A stretch of DNA of 64,000 nucleotides from Endozoicomonas sp965199185. GTDB lineage: Bacteria; Pseudomonadota; Gammaproteobacteria; Pseudomonadales; Endozoicomonadaceae. Each line of letters begins with the position of its first letter. The stretch's first letter is position 1. The notes below the pieces were generated by a model. The model did no database searches. It was not told the origin of the DNA and saw only the letters and a program-made list of their open reading frames with translations. This document shows, one piece after another, positions 33,760 to 43,483 of the stretch. The DNA lies in contig CBDAQW010000022.1 in the NCBI GenBank assembly GCA_965199185.1, positions 105,624 to 169,623 of the forward strand, in the 5' to 3' direction. The position numbers and the translations under genes were made by a program.

Positions 33760-34938
33760 GTGATACCGGCTGTGCGATCCATTATGGAGATATTTCTGGC
33801 TTTTTTTCGGTTGGGCTGGACCAGCTTTGGCGGGCCGGCTGCACACCTTGGCTATTTTCGAATCGTTTTTGTTGAACAGCGTCGCTGGCTGTCAGATGAC
33901 GAATACGGGCAACTGATTGCACTCAGCCAGTTTTTGCCCGGGCCTGGTTCCAGTCAGGTGGGTTTTGCTCTGGGTTATCAGCGCGCTGGTCTTGCAGGAG
34001 GGCTGGCGGCTTTTGCCGGATTCACTCTGCCTTCGTTTATTATCCTTCTAACGCTGGCGACAGGGAGTCAGTGGGTGCTGTCGGCGAACTGGTATCAGGG
34101 CATGGTTGCCGGGCTTAAATTGTTGGCTGTGGTGGTTGTGGCTGATGCCTGTGTGCAGATGTTTCGGTCTTTCTGTACAGATGCTTTGAAAATGACTTTG
34201 TGTGTTATGACGGCGGTTATTTTGCTGCTCTTTCCTGGCATTATGGTGCAGATGATTGCCATGGTTCTGGCCGCTGTGGTGGGTTATTACCGGATGCCTT
34301 TGGGTGATCAGACATTTAATCAAATATTGTCACCAGTTAGGCTGAACGCATGGCCTGCTGTACTGTTTGTCCTGCTGTTAATTGGCCTGCCATTAGTGGC
34401 TGATAATGCTGGGTTGTTGAGAGTAATGCGTGATTTTTATCAGACCGGCAGTATGGTGTTTGGTGGTGGGCATGTGGTATTGCCTCTACTGCAAAGCAGT
34501 ACTCAGGATTTGATCAGCACGGATACCTTTTTAACCGGTTATGCAGCGGCTCAGGCGGTGCCCGGCCCGATGTTTACTCTGGCTACCTATCTTGGTTATT
34601 TTGCTCTGGAAAGTAATTCGGTACTGGCTTCACTGTTGGCAACACTAGCGATTTTTCTGCCTGGTTTTTTATTGGTGATGGCTGTGCTGCCTGCCTGGGA
34701 GAAGCTGTCCAGAAGGGCTGGAATAGCCGGTGCTGTTGCTGGCATTAATGCTGCCGTGGTCGGTCTGTTGTTCAGTGCGCTTTGCCATCCGGTATTGACC
34801 TCTGCGGTGCATTTTTCTGAACCCTCTTCTGAAAAAGCCGCTCTTCTTATCGTCGGTTTTTTTGTATTGCGTGGATTAAAGTGGCCAGTCATTTCACTGG
34901 TCGCTCTTTTTATTGTGATCGGTACTTTGTTGCTGTAA
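33760..34938 (+). CDS. chrA: ChrA-family chromate transporter
   Basis: A 392-residue inner-membrane protein with two homologous CHR halves: FFRLGWTSFGGPAAHLGYF with LSQFLPGPGSSQVGFALGY in the first, and FYQTGSMVFGGGHVVLPLL with GYAAAQAVPGPMFTLATYLG in the second. Family members export chromate or related oxyanions; the natural substrate here is unknown. Start uncertain: GTG 33760, GTG 33772 or ATG 33784 all keep the first helix. The 5' region was reset by the mini-element ending at 33739. Confidence 0.9.
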   Translation: MIPAVRSIMEIFLAFFRLGWTSFGGPAAHLGYFRIVFVEQRRWLSDDEYGQLIALSQFLPGPGSSQVGFALGYQRAGLAGGLAAFAGFTLPSFIILLTLATGSQWVLSANWYQGMVAGLKLLAVVVVADACVQMFRSFCTDALKMTLCVMTAVILLLFPGIMVQMIAMVLAAVVGYYRMPLGDQTFNQILSPVRLNAWPAVLFVLLLIGLPLVADNAGLLRVMRDFYQTGSMVFGGGHVVLPLLQSSTQDLISTDTFLTGYAAAQAVPGPMFTLATYLGYFALESNSVLASLLATLAIFLPGFLLVMAVLPAWEKLSRRAGIAGAVAGINAAVVGLLFSALCHPVLTSAVHFSEPSSEKAALLIVGFFVLRGLKWPVISLVALFIVIGTLLL

Positions 34939-35141
34939 TTTGAGTCAGTTTTTTTGTTGTATGTTACTGAAAACTATATATTTATCGTCTTCTTATCCTA
35001 TTTTGAAGTAAGCAAAGGCAAAGCCTTGCGATCATAAAAACCTGCTTCTATTTTAAGCTCACTGACAGTGCTGACTGTCGAATCTCCCGGCTATCTATTA
35101 GTCCCTTTCTTGATTTATAAAGCTTCTTTTGGAGGCATGTA

Positions 35142-36845
35142 ATGGTAAATTCCAGGCAGGCGATTCTGCAAAGATTCCTTGTTTCTTTTTTTCTTAGTTT
35201 ATTGTCTTTTAATGTGGCGTTCTCAATGGCCAATGCCAGTAAAGGCTCGATTGAATACAATGAAAGTCATTTGATGGGGACATCTGAACATGTGGAGACG
35301 CTTTTTTCTCATATTATTTATGAGCTAATGGCAGGGCCTTCCGACAGAATCAGTTATCTTTCTTCGGTCAACCGTAATACTCGTATCTCTCTGCATACTC
35401 TGAATAGCCAGTTCCATAATGAGCCGGATCGGGTGCAGGTTTCCAGATTGCATGATCTCTCCTATGCCTATTCTGAAGTGAACGCGCCTGCCTGGTCTTA
35501 CGCCCTGAATACACCTATGTATTTTGTTAATAAACTGAAAGGTTTTTGGAGTGGTGAAAGTGAAGCACCCGGCTTTTGGGCGAATCAAAAATACAAGCCG
35601 ATTGCGCTGGGATTGATTGCGGCAGGGACGTCTGGCGTTACTTATGGAGTCGGTCTTGGGGTGTCTAAGTTAGCATCGTTCTGTAGAAGAGCTGCACCTG
35701 CTGAAGCTGTCGAGGCCGTTGGGGTTGCAGGGGTCGCTGGGGCTGAAGAGGTGGTTGGGGCTGAAGAGGTTGCTGGGGCTGAAGAGGTTGCTGGGATTAC
35801 AGAGGTGGCTCGAGCTGAAGATGTAGCTGAGATTGCAAACGTGGCTGAGGCTAAAGGGGGGGGTGGAGCTGAAGATGTAGCTGAGATTGCAAACGTGGCT
35901 GAGGCTAAAGGGGAGGGTGGAGCTGAAGATGTAGCTGAGGCTGCAGGGGTGGCTGGAGCTGCTACTGCCGCTGCTGCAGTGCCCAAAAAAGCGGGTCTGA
36001 TGAGTAGAATTAAGGGGTGGGGAGCAGCCGTCGCTACAACTGTTGGTGGCTATAAAGCGACAGCCACAGCTAGAGTCTATGACGGAATGGGTGAAGCCAA
36101 AGCCGTTATTGGTAATCACCCCTATATTGCGGTCGGTGTTGCCGGAGGGATTGCTGCCTGCAAAGGTGTCAGTGATTACGCTGTTGGTAGCACAGAAGCA
36201 CTGAACTACTATACCGATGTAATTGCCGGAGGTACCGGTGATATTTACAGCGGTACATGGGTTGACAGCCTTTATGGATATAGCTCTACCGCGCCGAAGT
36301 CTTATTTCAACTATTACCTTGATTACACGATTATTCATAAATTGCTGGGTGATATGCTGACTTACAGAAGAGGGCCTGACATTTTTTCATTTGGTTCAGA
36401 TGGAGGCAGTTACCGGGCTAATTTATGGGACGTTAGCTCATCCAATAAGCTGAAGGAAAAATATTCTGCTTCTTTAATTGACTGTGCTTTTGAACCAGAA
36501 AAGCAAAAGGATGCAAAAACAGAAGAGGCAAACTTGAAAATATTTGCTGATGTTAAAGCCTTCCATACACGTTGTGAAAACCAGAATAAGAATGCAATCA
36601 GTAAAATAATGAATAAGTCGAAGGGGTGTATGAAACTTGTTTACTCAAGCGAGAAGGTAACCAGTAACGATGCGCCGCTATATACCTTTTCACTCTGTCG
36701 TGGTGCAGACTGGAGCTACGCAAGATTTCCTTATCTCGGTTATGCCCGTATAAGAAATGGACAAGAAGATGCGATCGTTCAGGACGTAGGGCGTTTTACC
36801 GGGGCTACCAAATTAAGCTTCAGGACTCTTGGGAAAAGCCATTGA
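35142..36845 (+). CDS. Exported protein of unknown function with Ala/Glu-rich tandem repeats
   Basis: 567 residues, family not recognised. A signal peptide (RFLVSFFLSLLSFNVAFSMA) is followed by a 150-residue domain, a hydrophobic segment (PIALGLIAAGTSGVTYGVGL), then residues about 186-280 built from two repeat types: 6-residue AEEVAG units and 18-residue units reading AEDVAEIANVAEAKG-x-GG. The 18-codon unit is repeated at DNA level (35814-35867, 35868-35921, then a diverged third). A second hydrophobic stretch (HPYIAVGVAGGIAACKGV) and a 200-residue Cys-containing C-terminal domain follow. A TTTGGAGG ribosome site precedes the ATG. The gene is part of the insert between rpsP and ffh. Confidence 0.75.
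   Translation: MVNSRQAILQRFLVSFFLSLLSFNVAFSMANASKGSIEYNESHLMGTSEHVETLFSHIIYELMAGPSDRISYLSSVNRNTRISLHTLNSQFHNEPDRVQVSRLHDLSYAYSEVNAPAWSYALNTPMYFVNKLKGFWSGESEAPGFWANQKYKPIALGLIAAGTSGVTYGVGLGVSKLASFCRRAAPAEAVEAVGVAGVAGAEEVVGAEEVAGAEEVAGITEVARAEDVAEIANVAEAKGGGGAEDVAEIANVAEAKGEGGAEDVAEAAGVAGAATAAAAVPKKAGLMSRIKGWGAAVATTVGGYKATATARVYDGMGEAKAVIGNHPYIAVGVAGGIAACKGVSDYAVGSTEALNYYTDVIAGGTGDIYSGTWVDSLYGYSSTAPKSYFNYYLDYTIIHKLLGDMLTYRRGPDIFSFGSDGGSYRANLWDVSSSNKLKEKYSASLIDCAFEPEKQKDAKTEEANLKIFADVKAFHTRCENQNKNAISKIMNKSKGCMKLVYSSEKVTSNDAPLYTFSLCRGADWSYARFPYLGYARIRNGQEDAIVQDVGRFTGATKLSFRTLGKSH
35814..35955 (+). repeat. 54-bp in-frame tandem repeat
   Basis: Units at 35814-35867 and 35868-35921 are nearly identical; a third starts at 35922 and diverges after about 30 bases. 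It begins GCTGAAGATGTAGCTGAG. Being a multiple of 3 it can change copy number without breaking the reading frame. Confidence 0.88.
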
Positions 36846-36855
36846 TGGATTGATT

Positions 36856-36891
36856 CTATCATCGGCTTGCCAATTTGGAAGCCGACGATAG
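36856..36891. terminator. Hairpin between convergent genes
   Basis: Arms 36856-36873 and 36875-36891, with one mismatch and one bulge, between the exported-protein gene and the end of ffh. No U tract, so terminator function is uncertain. Confidence 0.4.
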
Positions 36892-36937
36892 GTCATTGGA
36901 AATATCGTTTCAGAAATACTGCATCAGACATAACTCG

Positions 36938-38341
36938 TCAGAAAGGGAATTTCTTACCACCACCGGGAGGCAGCATGCCGCCCATTCCTGGCATCTGGCC
37001 TTTCATGGCATTCATGCCGCGCATCAGCTTGTTCATGCCACCTTTTTTGCCCACTTTCTTCATCATCTTGCTCATCTGCTTATGCTGTTTGATGAGGCGG
37101 TTGATGTCCTGAATCTGAGTGCCTGAACCCGCTGCAATCCTTTTTTTGCGGGAACCGTTCATAATGTCCGGATTGGCGCGTTCAGAAGGTGTCATGGAGT
37201 TGATGATAGCTTCCATCTGGACAAAGATCTTGTTGTCCATCTGTCCTTGAATCTGCTGGCTCATGCCGCCCATGCCGGGCAGTTTGTCCATCACACCGCT
37301 CAGGCCGCCCATCTTTTTCATCTGCTGGAGCTGGTCGCGGAAATCTTCAAGATCAAAGCCTTTGCCTTTTTTTAGCTTCTTAGCGAGCTTATCGGCTTTG
37401 GATTTATCGAGCTTGCGTTCCGCTTCTTCGATCAGGGAGAGTACATCACCCATGCCCAGAATACGGGAGGCAATACGATCCGGGTGAAAAGGTTCCAGGG
37501 CATCGGTCTTCTCACCCATACCTATAAACTTGATGGGTTTGCCGGTGATATGACGCACAGAGAGAGCAGCACCACCACGGGCATCACCATCGGCTTTGGT
37601 AAGGATGACACCGGTGAGTGGCAGGGCATCACCAAAGGCTTTGGCGGTATTAGCAGCATCCTGCCCCGTCATGGCATCGACCACAAACAGGGTTTCGATG
37701 GGGTTGACGGCGCTGTGCAGCTCTTTGATCTCGCCCATCATTTCGTCGTCGATGTGCAAGCGACCGGCGGTATCGACAATCAGAACATCTGAATGCTTGA
37801 TGCGCGCTTCGTTAATGGCGGCATTAACAATATCTACTGGCTTCTGTTCGGCAGTAGATGGGAAGAAGCCCAGGCCGGTTTCATCGGCGAGTGTTTCGAG
37901 CTGTTTGATGGCTGCCGGGCGGTAAACGTCGGCAGATACTACCATTACCGATTTCTTCTGGCGCTCTTTCAGCCATTTACCCAATTTGGCGACAGAGGTT
38001 GTTTTACCGGCACCTTGTAAACCGGCCATCAAAATAACAGCGGGTGGCTGAGTGGCAAGATTCAGTTCATCATTGGCAGCACCCATGACGTCGATCAGTT
38101 CGTTCTGAACGATCTTTACAAAAGCCTGACCCGGGCTCAGACTGGCCTGAACTTCCTGGCCAACAGCGCGCTCTTTGATACGCTTGACGAACTCCCGTAC
38201 GACGGGCAGAGCGACATCCGCTTCGAGCAGAGCCATGCGCACTTCGCGCAGGGTGTCTTTAATATTGTCTTCGGTCAGCTTCGCCTTGCCGGTGACGCTT
38301 TTCAGCGTTTGGGAAAGGCGTTCGGTTAAATTTTCGAACAT
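36938..38341 (-). CDS. ffh: Signal recognition particle protein Ffh
   Basis: Binds 4.5S RNA and signal sequences of inner-membrane proteins. N domain, then the GTPase domain with GLQGAGKTTSVAKLG, DTAGRLHIDDE and TKADGDARGG, then the Met-rich M domain ending in a Gly/Met run (GMNAMKGQMPGMGGM). 467 residues. Divergent from ypjD, the usual arrangement. Confidence 0.98.
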   Translation of the reverse strand: MFENLTERLSQTLKSVTGKAKLTEDNIKDTLREVRMALLEADVALPVVREFVKRIKERAVGQEVQASLSPGQAFVKIVQNELIDVMGAANDELNLATQPPAVILMAGLQGAGKTTSVAKLGKWLKERQKKSVMVVSADVYRPAAIKQLETLADETGLGFFPSTAEQKPVDIVNAAINEARIKHSDVLIVDTAGRLHIDDEMMGEIKELHSAVNPIETLFVVDAMTGQDAANTAKAFGDALPLTGVILTKADGDARGGAALSVRHITGKPIKFIGMGEKTDALEPFHPDRIASRILGMGDVLSLIEEAERKLDKSKADKLAKKLKKGKGFDLEDFRDQLQQMKKMGGLSGVMDKLPGMGGMSQQIQGQMDNKIFVQMEAIINSMTPSERANPDIMNGSRKKRIAAGSGTQIQDINRLIKQHKQMSKMMKKVGKKGGMNKLMRGMNAMKGQMPGMGGMLPPGGGKKFPF

Positions 38342-38555
38342 TCTGGGGGTTACCCTGATAATTACCTTGAGTAAGGTGGTACAATTCTGATTTTTTGCAT
38401 TATATAGGAATCATGGGAATAGCGGCATCCGTTTAAGGGATAACTTCGAGATTCTTTTGTATACTCGACCTTATTGAGAATGCTTCTTATTTGTGACAAA
38501 CTGCTGAACATATCAAAACAATGCAGTAGAACGTTAGGGGATTTAGGCAAAGTCA

Positions 38556-39344
38556 ATGAATGTGATGCTGGTCAGTGTTGGGGCATTAGGCTGTTATTTA
38601 GCAGGTGCTGTCGGACAGGGTATGCGCAACTCCGGTTGGCGTATTTCCCGCACAGGTGTGCTCGGGTTAACTATGGTGGGGCTGGTCTGCCACATCGTTG
38701 CGCTCTATTCTGCCATTCATAGTGGCAAAGGCATTAACCTTGGTGTTTCGACCATTGCGTCTTTGAGCACGATGATGGTGACTCTGACCGTGTTGCTCAG
38801 TAGTTTGCGGCGACCTTCTGAAGGGCTGCTGGTGCTTATTTTGCCGGTGAGCATCCTTACGGTACTGGCGGCCTGGCTGGTGCCTGTCGAACATATTTTA
38901 TGGCAACCCCAGCCAGAGGTGGTGGTTCATATTCTGGTGTCTATTCTGGCTTATGGAATGTTAATGGTGGCGGCTTTTCAGTCATTGCTGTTGTTTTATC
39001 AGGAGCGGCAATTGCGCCGGCATAAAAGAGCCGTCAGAACCTTGCCGCCACTGCAGACCATGGAAAAGCTGCTGTTTGAGTTCCTGTTTGTTGGTGTAGT
39101 GCTGTTAACGCTGTCTCTGAGTACCGGGTTTCTGTTTTTTGAAGATATGTTTGCTCGTGGGCTGATTCATAAAACGCTATTGTCTATTACTGCCTGGGGT
39201 TTCTTTACCATGCTGCTGGTCGGGCGCTGGCGTTTTGGTTGGCGGGGCATAACCGCCATGCGCTGGACGGTATCCGGTTTTGTTTTGCTGCTGTTATCGT
39301 ATTTCGGTTGGCGTTTGGTGTTGGAGTTTGTTGTTGCGCAATAA
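38556..39344 (+). CDS. ypjD: YpjD, CcsA-type inner-membrane protein
   Basis: 262 residues with eight hydrophobic segments, in the cytochrome c assembly (CcsA/CcmC) superfamily: the pattern VHILVSILAYGMLMVAAFQS and the terminal LSITAWGFFTMLLVGRWRFGWRG are typical of YpjD. Exact role unknown in the family. ffh-ypjD-yfjD is conserved in gammaproteobacteria. Confidence 0.9.
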   Translation: MNVMLVSVGALGCYLAGAVGQGMRNSGWRISRTGVLGLTMVGLVCHIVALYSAIHSGKGINLGVSTIASLSTMMVTLTVLLSSLRRPSEGLLVLILPVSILTVLAAWLVPVEHILWQPQPEVVVHILVSILAYGMLMVAAFQSLLLFYQERQLRRHKRAVRTLPPLQTMEKLLFEFLFVGVVLLTLSLSTGFLFFEDMFARGLIHKTLLSITAWGFFTMLLVGRWRFGWRGITAMRWTVSGFVLLLLSYFGWRLVLEFVVAQ

Positions 39345-39398
39345 TCGAAAAGGTAGAATGCACAAAATACTTATAGATTGCCAAGAGCGAGTGTTACC

Positions 39399-40655
39399 TT
39401 GAGTGAAGCACCTCTGAGCGTATTGATCGGCGTTCTGTTTTTTCTTTTGCTGTTTTCTGCTTTTTTCTCCAGTTCTGAAACCGGTATGATGGCGATCAAT
39501 CGCTATCGCCTCAGGCACCTTGCCCGTAAGGGGCATCGGGCTGCCAAACGCACCAGTGCTTTATTGGATCGCCCTGATCGTCTGATTGGTGTGATCCTTA
39601 TTGGCAATAACTTTGTCAATATTCTCGCTTCTGCTCTGGCCACTATTATTGCGGTCCGCCTCTGGGGCGACAGTGGTATCGCCATTGCCACACTCGGCTT
39701 GACGGTGTTTGTGTTGATTTTTGGTGAAGTGACACCCAAAACTATTGCCGCTATGTACCCTGAGAGAGTTGCCTTTCCTGCGTCGCTGGTACTCACGCCT
39801 TTGCTGAAAATACTCTACCCTATGGTGGTTGCGGTGAACTGGATCTGCTCTCTGCTGATGCGGCCTTTGGGGATCCGACCCGGGCAGGAAGGGGAAGATA
39901 CCCTTTCAACAGAAGAGTTGCGCACGCTGGTGGATGAGTCCGGCTTGCGTCTTCACCAAAAAAGGAAAGGGATGTTGTTGGGCATTCTCGATCTGGAGAA
40001 GGCCAGAGTCGATGACATTATGATTCCCCGCAACGAGCTGGTAGGGGTCGATATTGAGGACGATATCAAAGACGTTCTCGACCAGCTGCGTGACTGTCAA
40101 CACACTCGATTGCCAGTCTATCGCGGTGATATCAACAATATTATCGGTATGTTGCATATGCGCAGGGTGGCGCGTCTGTTAACCAGAGAAGAAATTAATA
40201 AGGCGATGTTGTTGCAAGAAACCATCGAGCCCTATTATGTGCCGGAGACCACGCCGCTGCATACTCAGCTATTTAATTTTCAGAAAACCAAGGAGCGCTC
40301 AGCTCTGGTCGTGGATGAATACGGAGACCTGATGGGGCTGGTGACTCTGGAAGATATTCTTGAAGAGATTGTTGGCGATTTTACGACAGATGTCTCTGAT
40401 ACCGGTCAGGATATCACGCCACAGGATGATGGTAGCTTTATTATCGATGGTTCTGCAGCTATTCGTTCTGTGAATCGCGCATTGGGCTGGAGTTTGCCGG
40501 CGGGTGAAGCCAGAACGATTAACGGTTTGATCACTGAAGAGATGGAAGCCATCCCCGATGCAAGTGTTTGTTGGAAGGTAGGCACTTACCGTTTTGAAAT
40601 TCTCTCAGTGCAGGATAATCGCATTAAAAGCGTCAAGATGTTTACGGCCTCCTAG
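39399..40655 (+). CDS. CorC/HlyC-family (CNNM/YfjD-type) membrane protein with CBS domains
   Basis: 418 residues: an N-terminal DUF21 transmembrane domain (FSAFFSSSETGMMAINRYRLRHL, LIGNNFVNILASALATI), a CBS pair (DDIMIPRNELVGVDIEDD and YGDLMGLVTLEDILEEIVGDF) and a C-terminal CorC_HlyC domain (DGSFIIDGSAAIRSVNRAL). Relatives take part in magnesium/cobalt efflux. I prefer TTG 39399 (MSEAPLSVL), which matches the family N-terminus; TTG 39378 adds 7 residues. It ends 13 bases from convergent glnD. Confidence 0.9.
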   Translation: MSEAPLSVLIGVLFFLLLFSAFFSSSETGMMAINRYRLRHLARKGHRAAKRTSALLDRPDRLIGVILIGNNFVNILASALATIIAVRLWGDSGIAIATLGLTVFVLIFGEVTPKTIAAMYPERVAFPASLVLTPLLKILYPMVVAVNWICSLLMRPLGIRPGQEGEDTLSTEELRTLVDESGLRLHQKRKGMLLGILDLEKARVDDIMIPRNELVGVDIEDDIKDVLDQLRDCQHTRLPVYRGDINNIIGMLHMRRVARLLTREEINKAMLLQETIEPYYVPETTPLHTQLFNFQKTKERSALVVDEYGDLMGLVTLEDILEEIVGDFTTDVSDTGQDITPQDDGSFIIDGSAAIRSVNRALGWSLPAGEARTINGLITEEMEAIPDASVCWKVGTYRFEILSVQDNRIKSVKMFTAS

Positions 40656-40668
40656 TTATTTACGCCCC

Positions 40669-43377
40669 CTAGTTTATGACATCAAGTTGAGAGGCTTCTC
40701 TAAGTACATCACTGAGCTCCTTGCAGATATTTTCACCCGTGGTGATATCGTTGACTGGGTTGCCCAGATCATCGGTGATCGTAAAGCTGTCCTCTACCTT
40801 TTCACCAAAGGTCGCGACTTTGGCGCCATGAACCTGCAGGTTTAGTCGGGTAAATGTTTTACCGATCAGTGCCAGCAGTCCGGGGCGGTCGGTGGTTTTA
40901 ATATCCAGTACGGTTTGCCGTGTTGTGATCCGGTTGCTGATTAATACCACGGGCTCCATGCTGAAATGCCGGAGTTGCCGGGGAGTTCTGCGCTGAATCA
41001 AATCCGGGAACTGGTCCGGGCTGGAGAGCGTATTTTTCATATGGTTACGGATTTGCAGAATGCGCTCCCGATTGCTGCCAATAACTGAGCCGTCGGCTTC
41101 CAGAACCGTGAAGGTATCAATACTGAACCCGTCCTTTGTGGTAATAATCCGGGCATCCTGAATATCGAGTCCCATCTGATCCAGCGCAGCAACGGCAGCT
41201 GCAAACAAATTATTGGTGTCTTTTGTGTAGATAAATACGTTGGAACCACCATGAATAAAGCCGTTATCTGGTTCTGATATCATCACCATGGGTTCGCCCG
41301 GTGTCATCTGTAAAATACCCGTCGTTTGCCAGGCGATCTCTTCTGGTTGATGGCGGGTGAAGTAACCGTCCTGAAACGTTTGCCACAGATCGAAGACCGT
41401 GTTTCGGTCAAAGGATTTTTGTTGTAACAGAGAATAAGCGGCTTCTTTGGTGTTGTTGATTCGTTCATTGATCTCCGGCAAATTATCAACGCCGTGTTTG
41501 AGCATTTCTCTGGTGGCTGTGTAAAGCTGCTGTAGTAATGATGCTCGCCAGCCGTTCCAGAGGGTCGGGTTGGTCGCATTAATATCAGCGACAGTGAGCG
41601 TATATAAATATTTCAGACGCTCGATACTGCCCACTTTGCGAGCAAAGTCCTGAATGACTTTGGGGTCAGAAAGATCCTGTTTTTGCGCAGTGACGGACAT
41701 GGTCAGATGTTCTCGCACCAGCCAGATAATCAGATCGGTATCTTCTTTGCCAATGCCGTGCAGGCGACAGAATTTTTCGGCATCCTGAGCTCCAAGCACG
41801 GAGTGGTCGCCACCCCGGCCTTTACCTATGTCATGAAAAAGACCGGCAAGATACAGTAGTTCCCGTTTTGGTACGGTGTGAATAATTCGGGCAGCTACCG
41901 GAAAACGCTGACGGCTTTTTTCATAACTGAAGCTGCGCAGATATTTAACCAGCAGGAGTGTGTGAGCATCCACTGTCAGGGTGTGAAAGAGATCATACTG
42001 CATCTGTCCGATAATTCGTCCGAACTCCGGCAAATATCGACCAAGTATGCCGTAATGCGCCATTCTTCTGAGCGTAGCAGTGAGTGCATAGGGAGCCCGC
42101 ATGAGCTCCAGAAACAGCCGGGTGCAGCGAGGGTCTTCCCGGAAATTCTGGTCCACCAGGTGGCGATAATGACGCATCAGGCGAATGGTTTCAGCCTGAA
42201 TGCCCTGAATCTCATGATCCCGGGTTATCAGTACAAAGACTTCAAGAATGGCGGGAGGGTAATCGGCAAACACCTGATCGTGAATGGCTTCAATAAAGTG
42301 ATTGCAGACCTGAAAACGGGTGTTCAGCGGTCGGATGTTTTGATGGCTGCCGGCATTGAGGATTTCGTCGGAGAAGTGTTGCAGCAATAAGTCTTTTAAC
42401 TGGCTCAGAATCATCACGGTCCGAAAGTAGCTCTGCATGAACTGTTCGACAGCCAGCGAGCCTTTGTGGTCGTGATAACCAAATTGCTCCGCCAGAGTGC
42501 GCTGGTGATCAAATAGCAGGCGATCTTCTCCACGCCCTGTGATGGAATGCAGAGCCCAGCGTACTTTCCATAAAAATGCCCGGCAGCGAATTAGTTGATT
42601 GCATTCGGTTTCCGTCAGGAAATTGAGGCGTAATAGTTCAGAAGGGTCATGCGTACCGTAATGACGGCGGGCAATCCAGCCCAGCATGTGCAGATCTCTC
42701 AATGCGCCGGGGGAGCTTTTGATGTTAGGCTCAAGGTCGTAGCCAGTGTCGTTATACTTCCGGTGTCGTTCACGCTGCTCTTCGAATTTTGCCTGAAGAT
42801 AGGCATTCCCCGGCCATATATGGCTGGTTGAGATTTTCTCGTGCAGCTTATTGGGCAAGTGGGAGGGGCCTGAAATGAGCCGGGATTCCATCAGGTTGGT
42901 GATAATGGTGAGATCATTGGCGGCTTGCTGTTGACATTCGTCGAGAGAGCGCACACTGGAGCCGACTTTCAGACCAATATCCCAGAGCAGCGTCAGAAAC
43001 TGTTCAATGTTTTCTTTGTGGGATGCGTAATCTTCCGTTTCGAGAAGAATTAATAAATCAATATCTGAGCCGGGATGTAATTCGCCCCGGCCATAGCCGC
43101 CGACAGCTAGCAGTGCAATATCGCAACCTTGATGCCAGTTAAGATGATTCCATGCCAGACTCAACACTCGGTCGATTAGCCAGGCTCTAGCATAAACCAG
43201 AACTTCAATTTCAGTATCTTGACGGAACCACTTATCCATCTGCTCTGACGCTTTGCTTAGAATCTTTTTGTAGGCGGGGATGGGGGAGGGGTGGATGGTC
43301 AGATCTGCTCGAAACTGGCCTTTGTCAAACAAAGCCTGTTTCAGTTCTTCGGGAATGTTGTATGGAGTGCTGCTCAT
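40669..43377 (-). CDS. glnD: GlnD, [protein-PII] uridylyltransferase / uridylyl-removing enzyme
   Basis: The glutamine sensor that modifies PII proteins. Nucleotidyltransferase motif GGYGRGELHPGSDIDLLIL with acidic pair D105 and D107, HD hydrolase domain (LAGLFHDIGKGRGGDHS), and two C-terminal ACT domains that bind glutamine (VFIYTKDTNNLFAAAVAALD and IKTTDRPGLLALIGKTFTRL). 902 residues. Downstream of map on the same strand, the usual map-glnD order. Confidence 0.97.
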   Translation of the reverse strand: MSSTPYNIPEELKQALFDKGQFRADLTIHPSPIPAYKKILSKASEQMDKWFRQDTEIEVLVYARAWLIDRVLSLAWNHLNWHQGCDIALLAVGGYGRGELHPGSDIDLLILLETEDYASHKENIEQFLTLLWDIGLKVGSSVRSLDECQQQAANDLTIITNLMESRLISGPSHLPNKLHEKISTSHIWPGNAYLQAKFEEQRERHRKYNDTGYDLEPNIKSSPGALRDLHMLGWIARRHYGTHDPSELLRLNFLTETECNQLIRCRAFLWKVRWALHSITGRGEDRLLFDHQRTLAEQFGYHDHKGSLAVEQFMQSYFRTVMILSQLKDLLLQHFSDEILNAGSHQNIRPLNTRFQVCNHFIEAIHDQVFADYPPAILEVFVLITRDHEIQGIQAETIRLMRHYRHLVDQNFREDPRCTRLFLELMRAPYALTATLRRMAHYGILGRYLPEFGRIIGQMQYDLFHTLTVDAHTLLLVKYLRSFSYEKSRQRFPVAARIIHTVPKRELLYLAGLFHDIGKGRGGDHSVLGAQDAEKFCRLHGIGKEDTDLIIWLVREHLTMSVTAQKQDLSDPKVIQDFARKVGSIERLKYLYTLTVADINATNPTLWNGWRASLLQQLYTATREMLKHGVDNLPEINERINNTKEAAYSLLQQKSFDRNTVFDLWQTFQDGYFTRHQPEEIAWQTTGILQMTPGEPMVMISEPDNGFIHGGSNVFIYTKDTNNLFAAAVAALDQMGLDIQDARIITTKDGFSIDTFTVLEADGSVIGSNRERILQIRNHMKNTLSSPDQFPDLIQRRTPRQLRHFSMEPVVLISNRITTRQTVLDIKTTDRPGLLALIGKTFTRLNLQVHGAKVATFGEKVEDSFTITDDLGNPVNDITTGENICKELSDVLREASQLDVIN

Positions 43378-43483
43378 CTTATTCTGGTTTTCTGTATAAA
43401 TGAATAAATAAGCGAGCCCGGCTTGTGGATAAGTCGGGCACAGTATTAAAAAACTTTATTACAAGGTTTTTAAAGAGCCTTAC

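Noticed and set aside
35670..36338. Cys/Ser/Pro-rich minus-strand open frames opposite the Ala/Glu repeats
   Set aside because: The repeats stay open in several frames; the plus-strand protein has a signal peptide and ribosome site.
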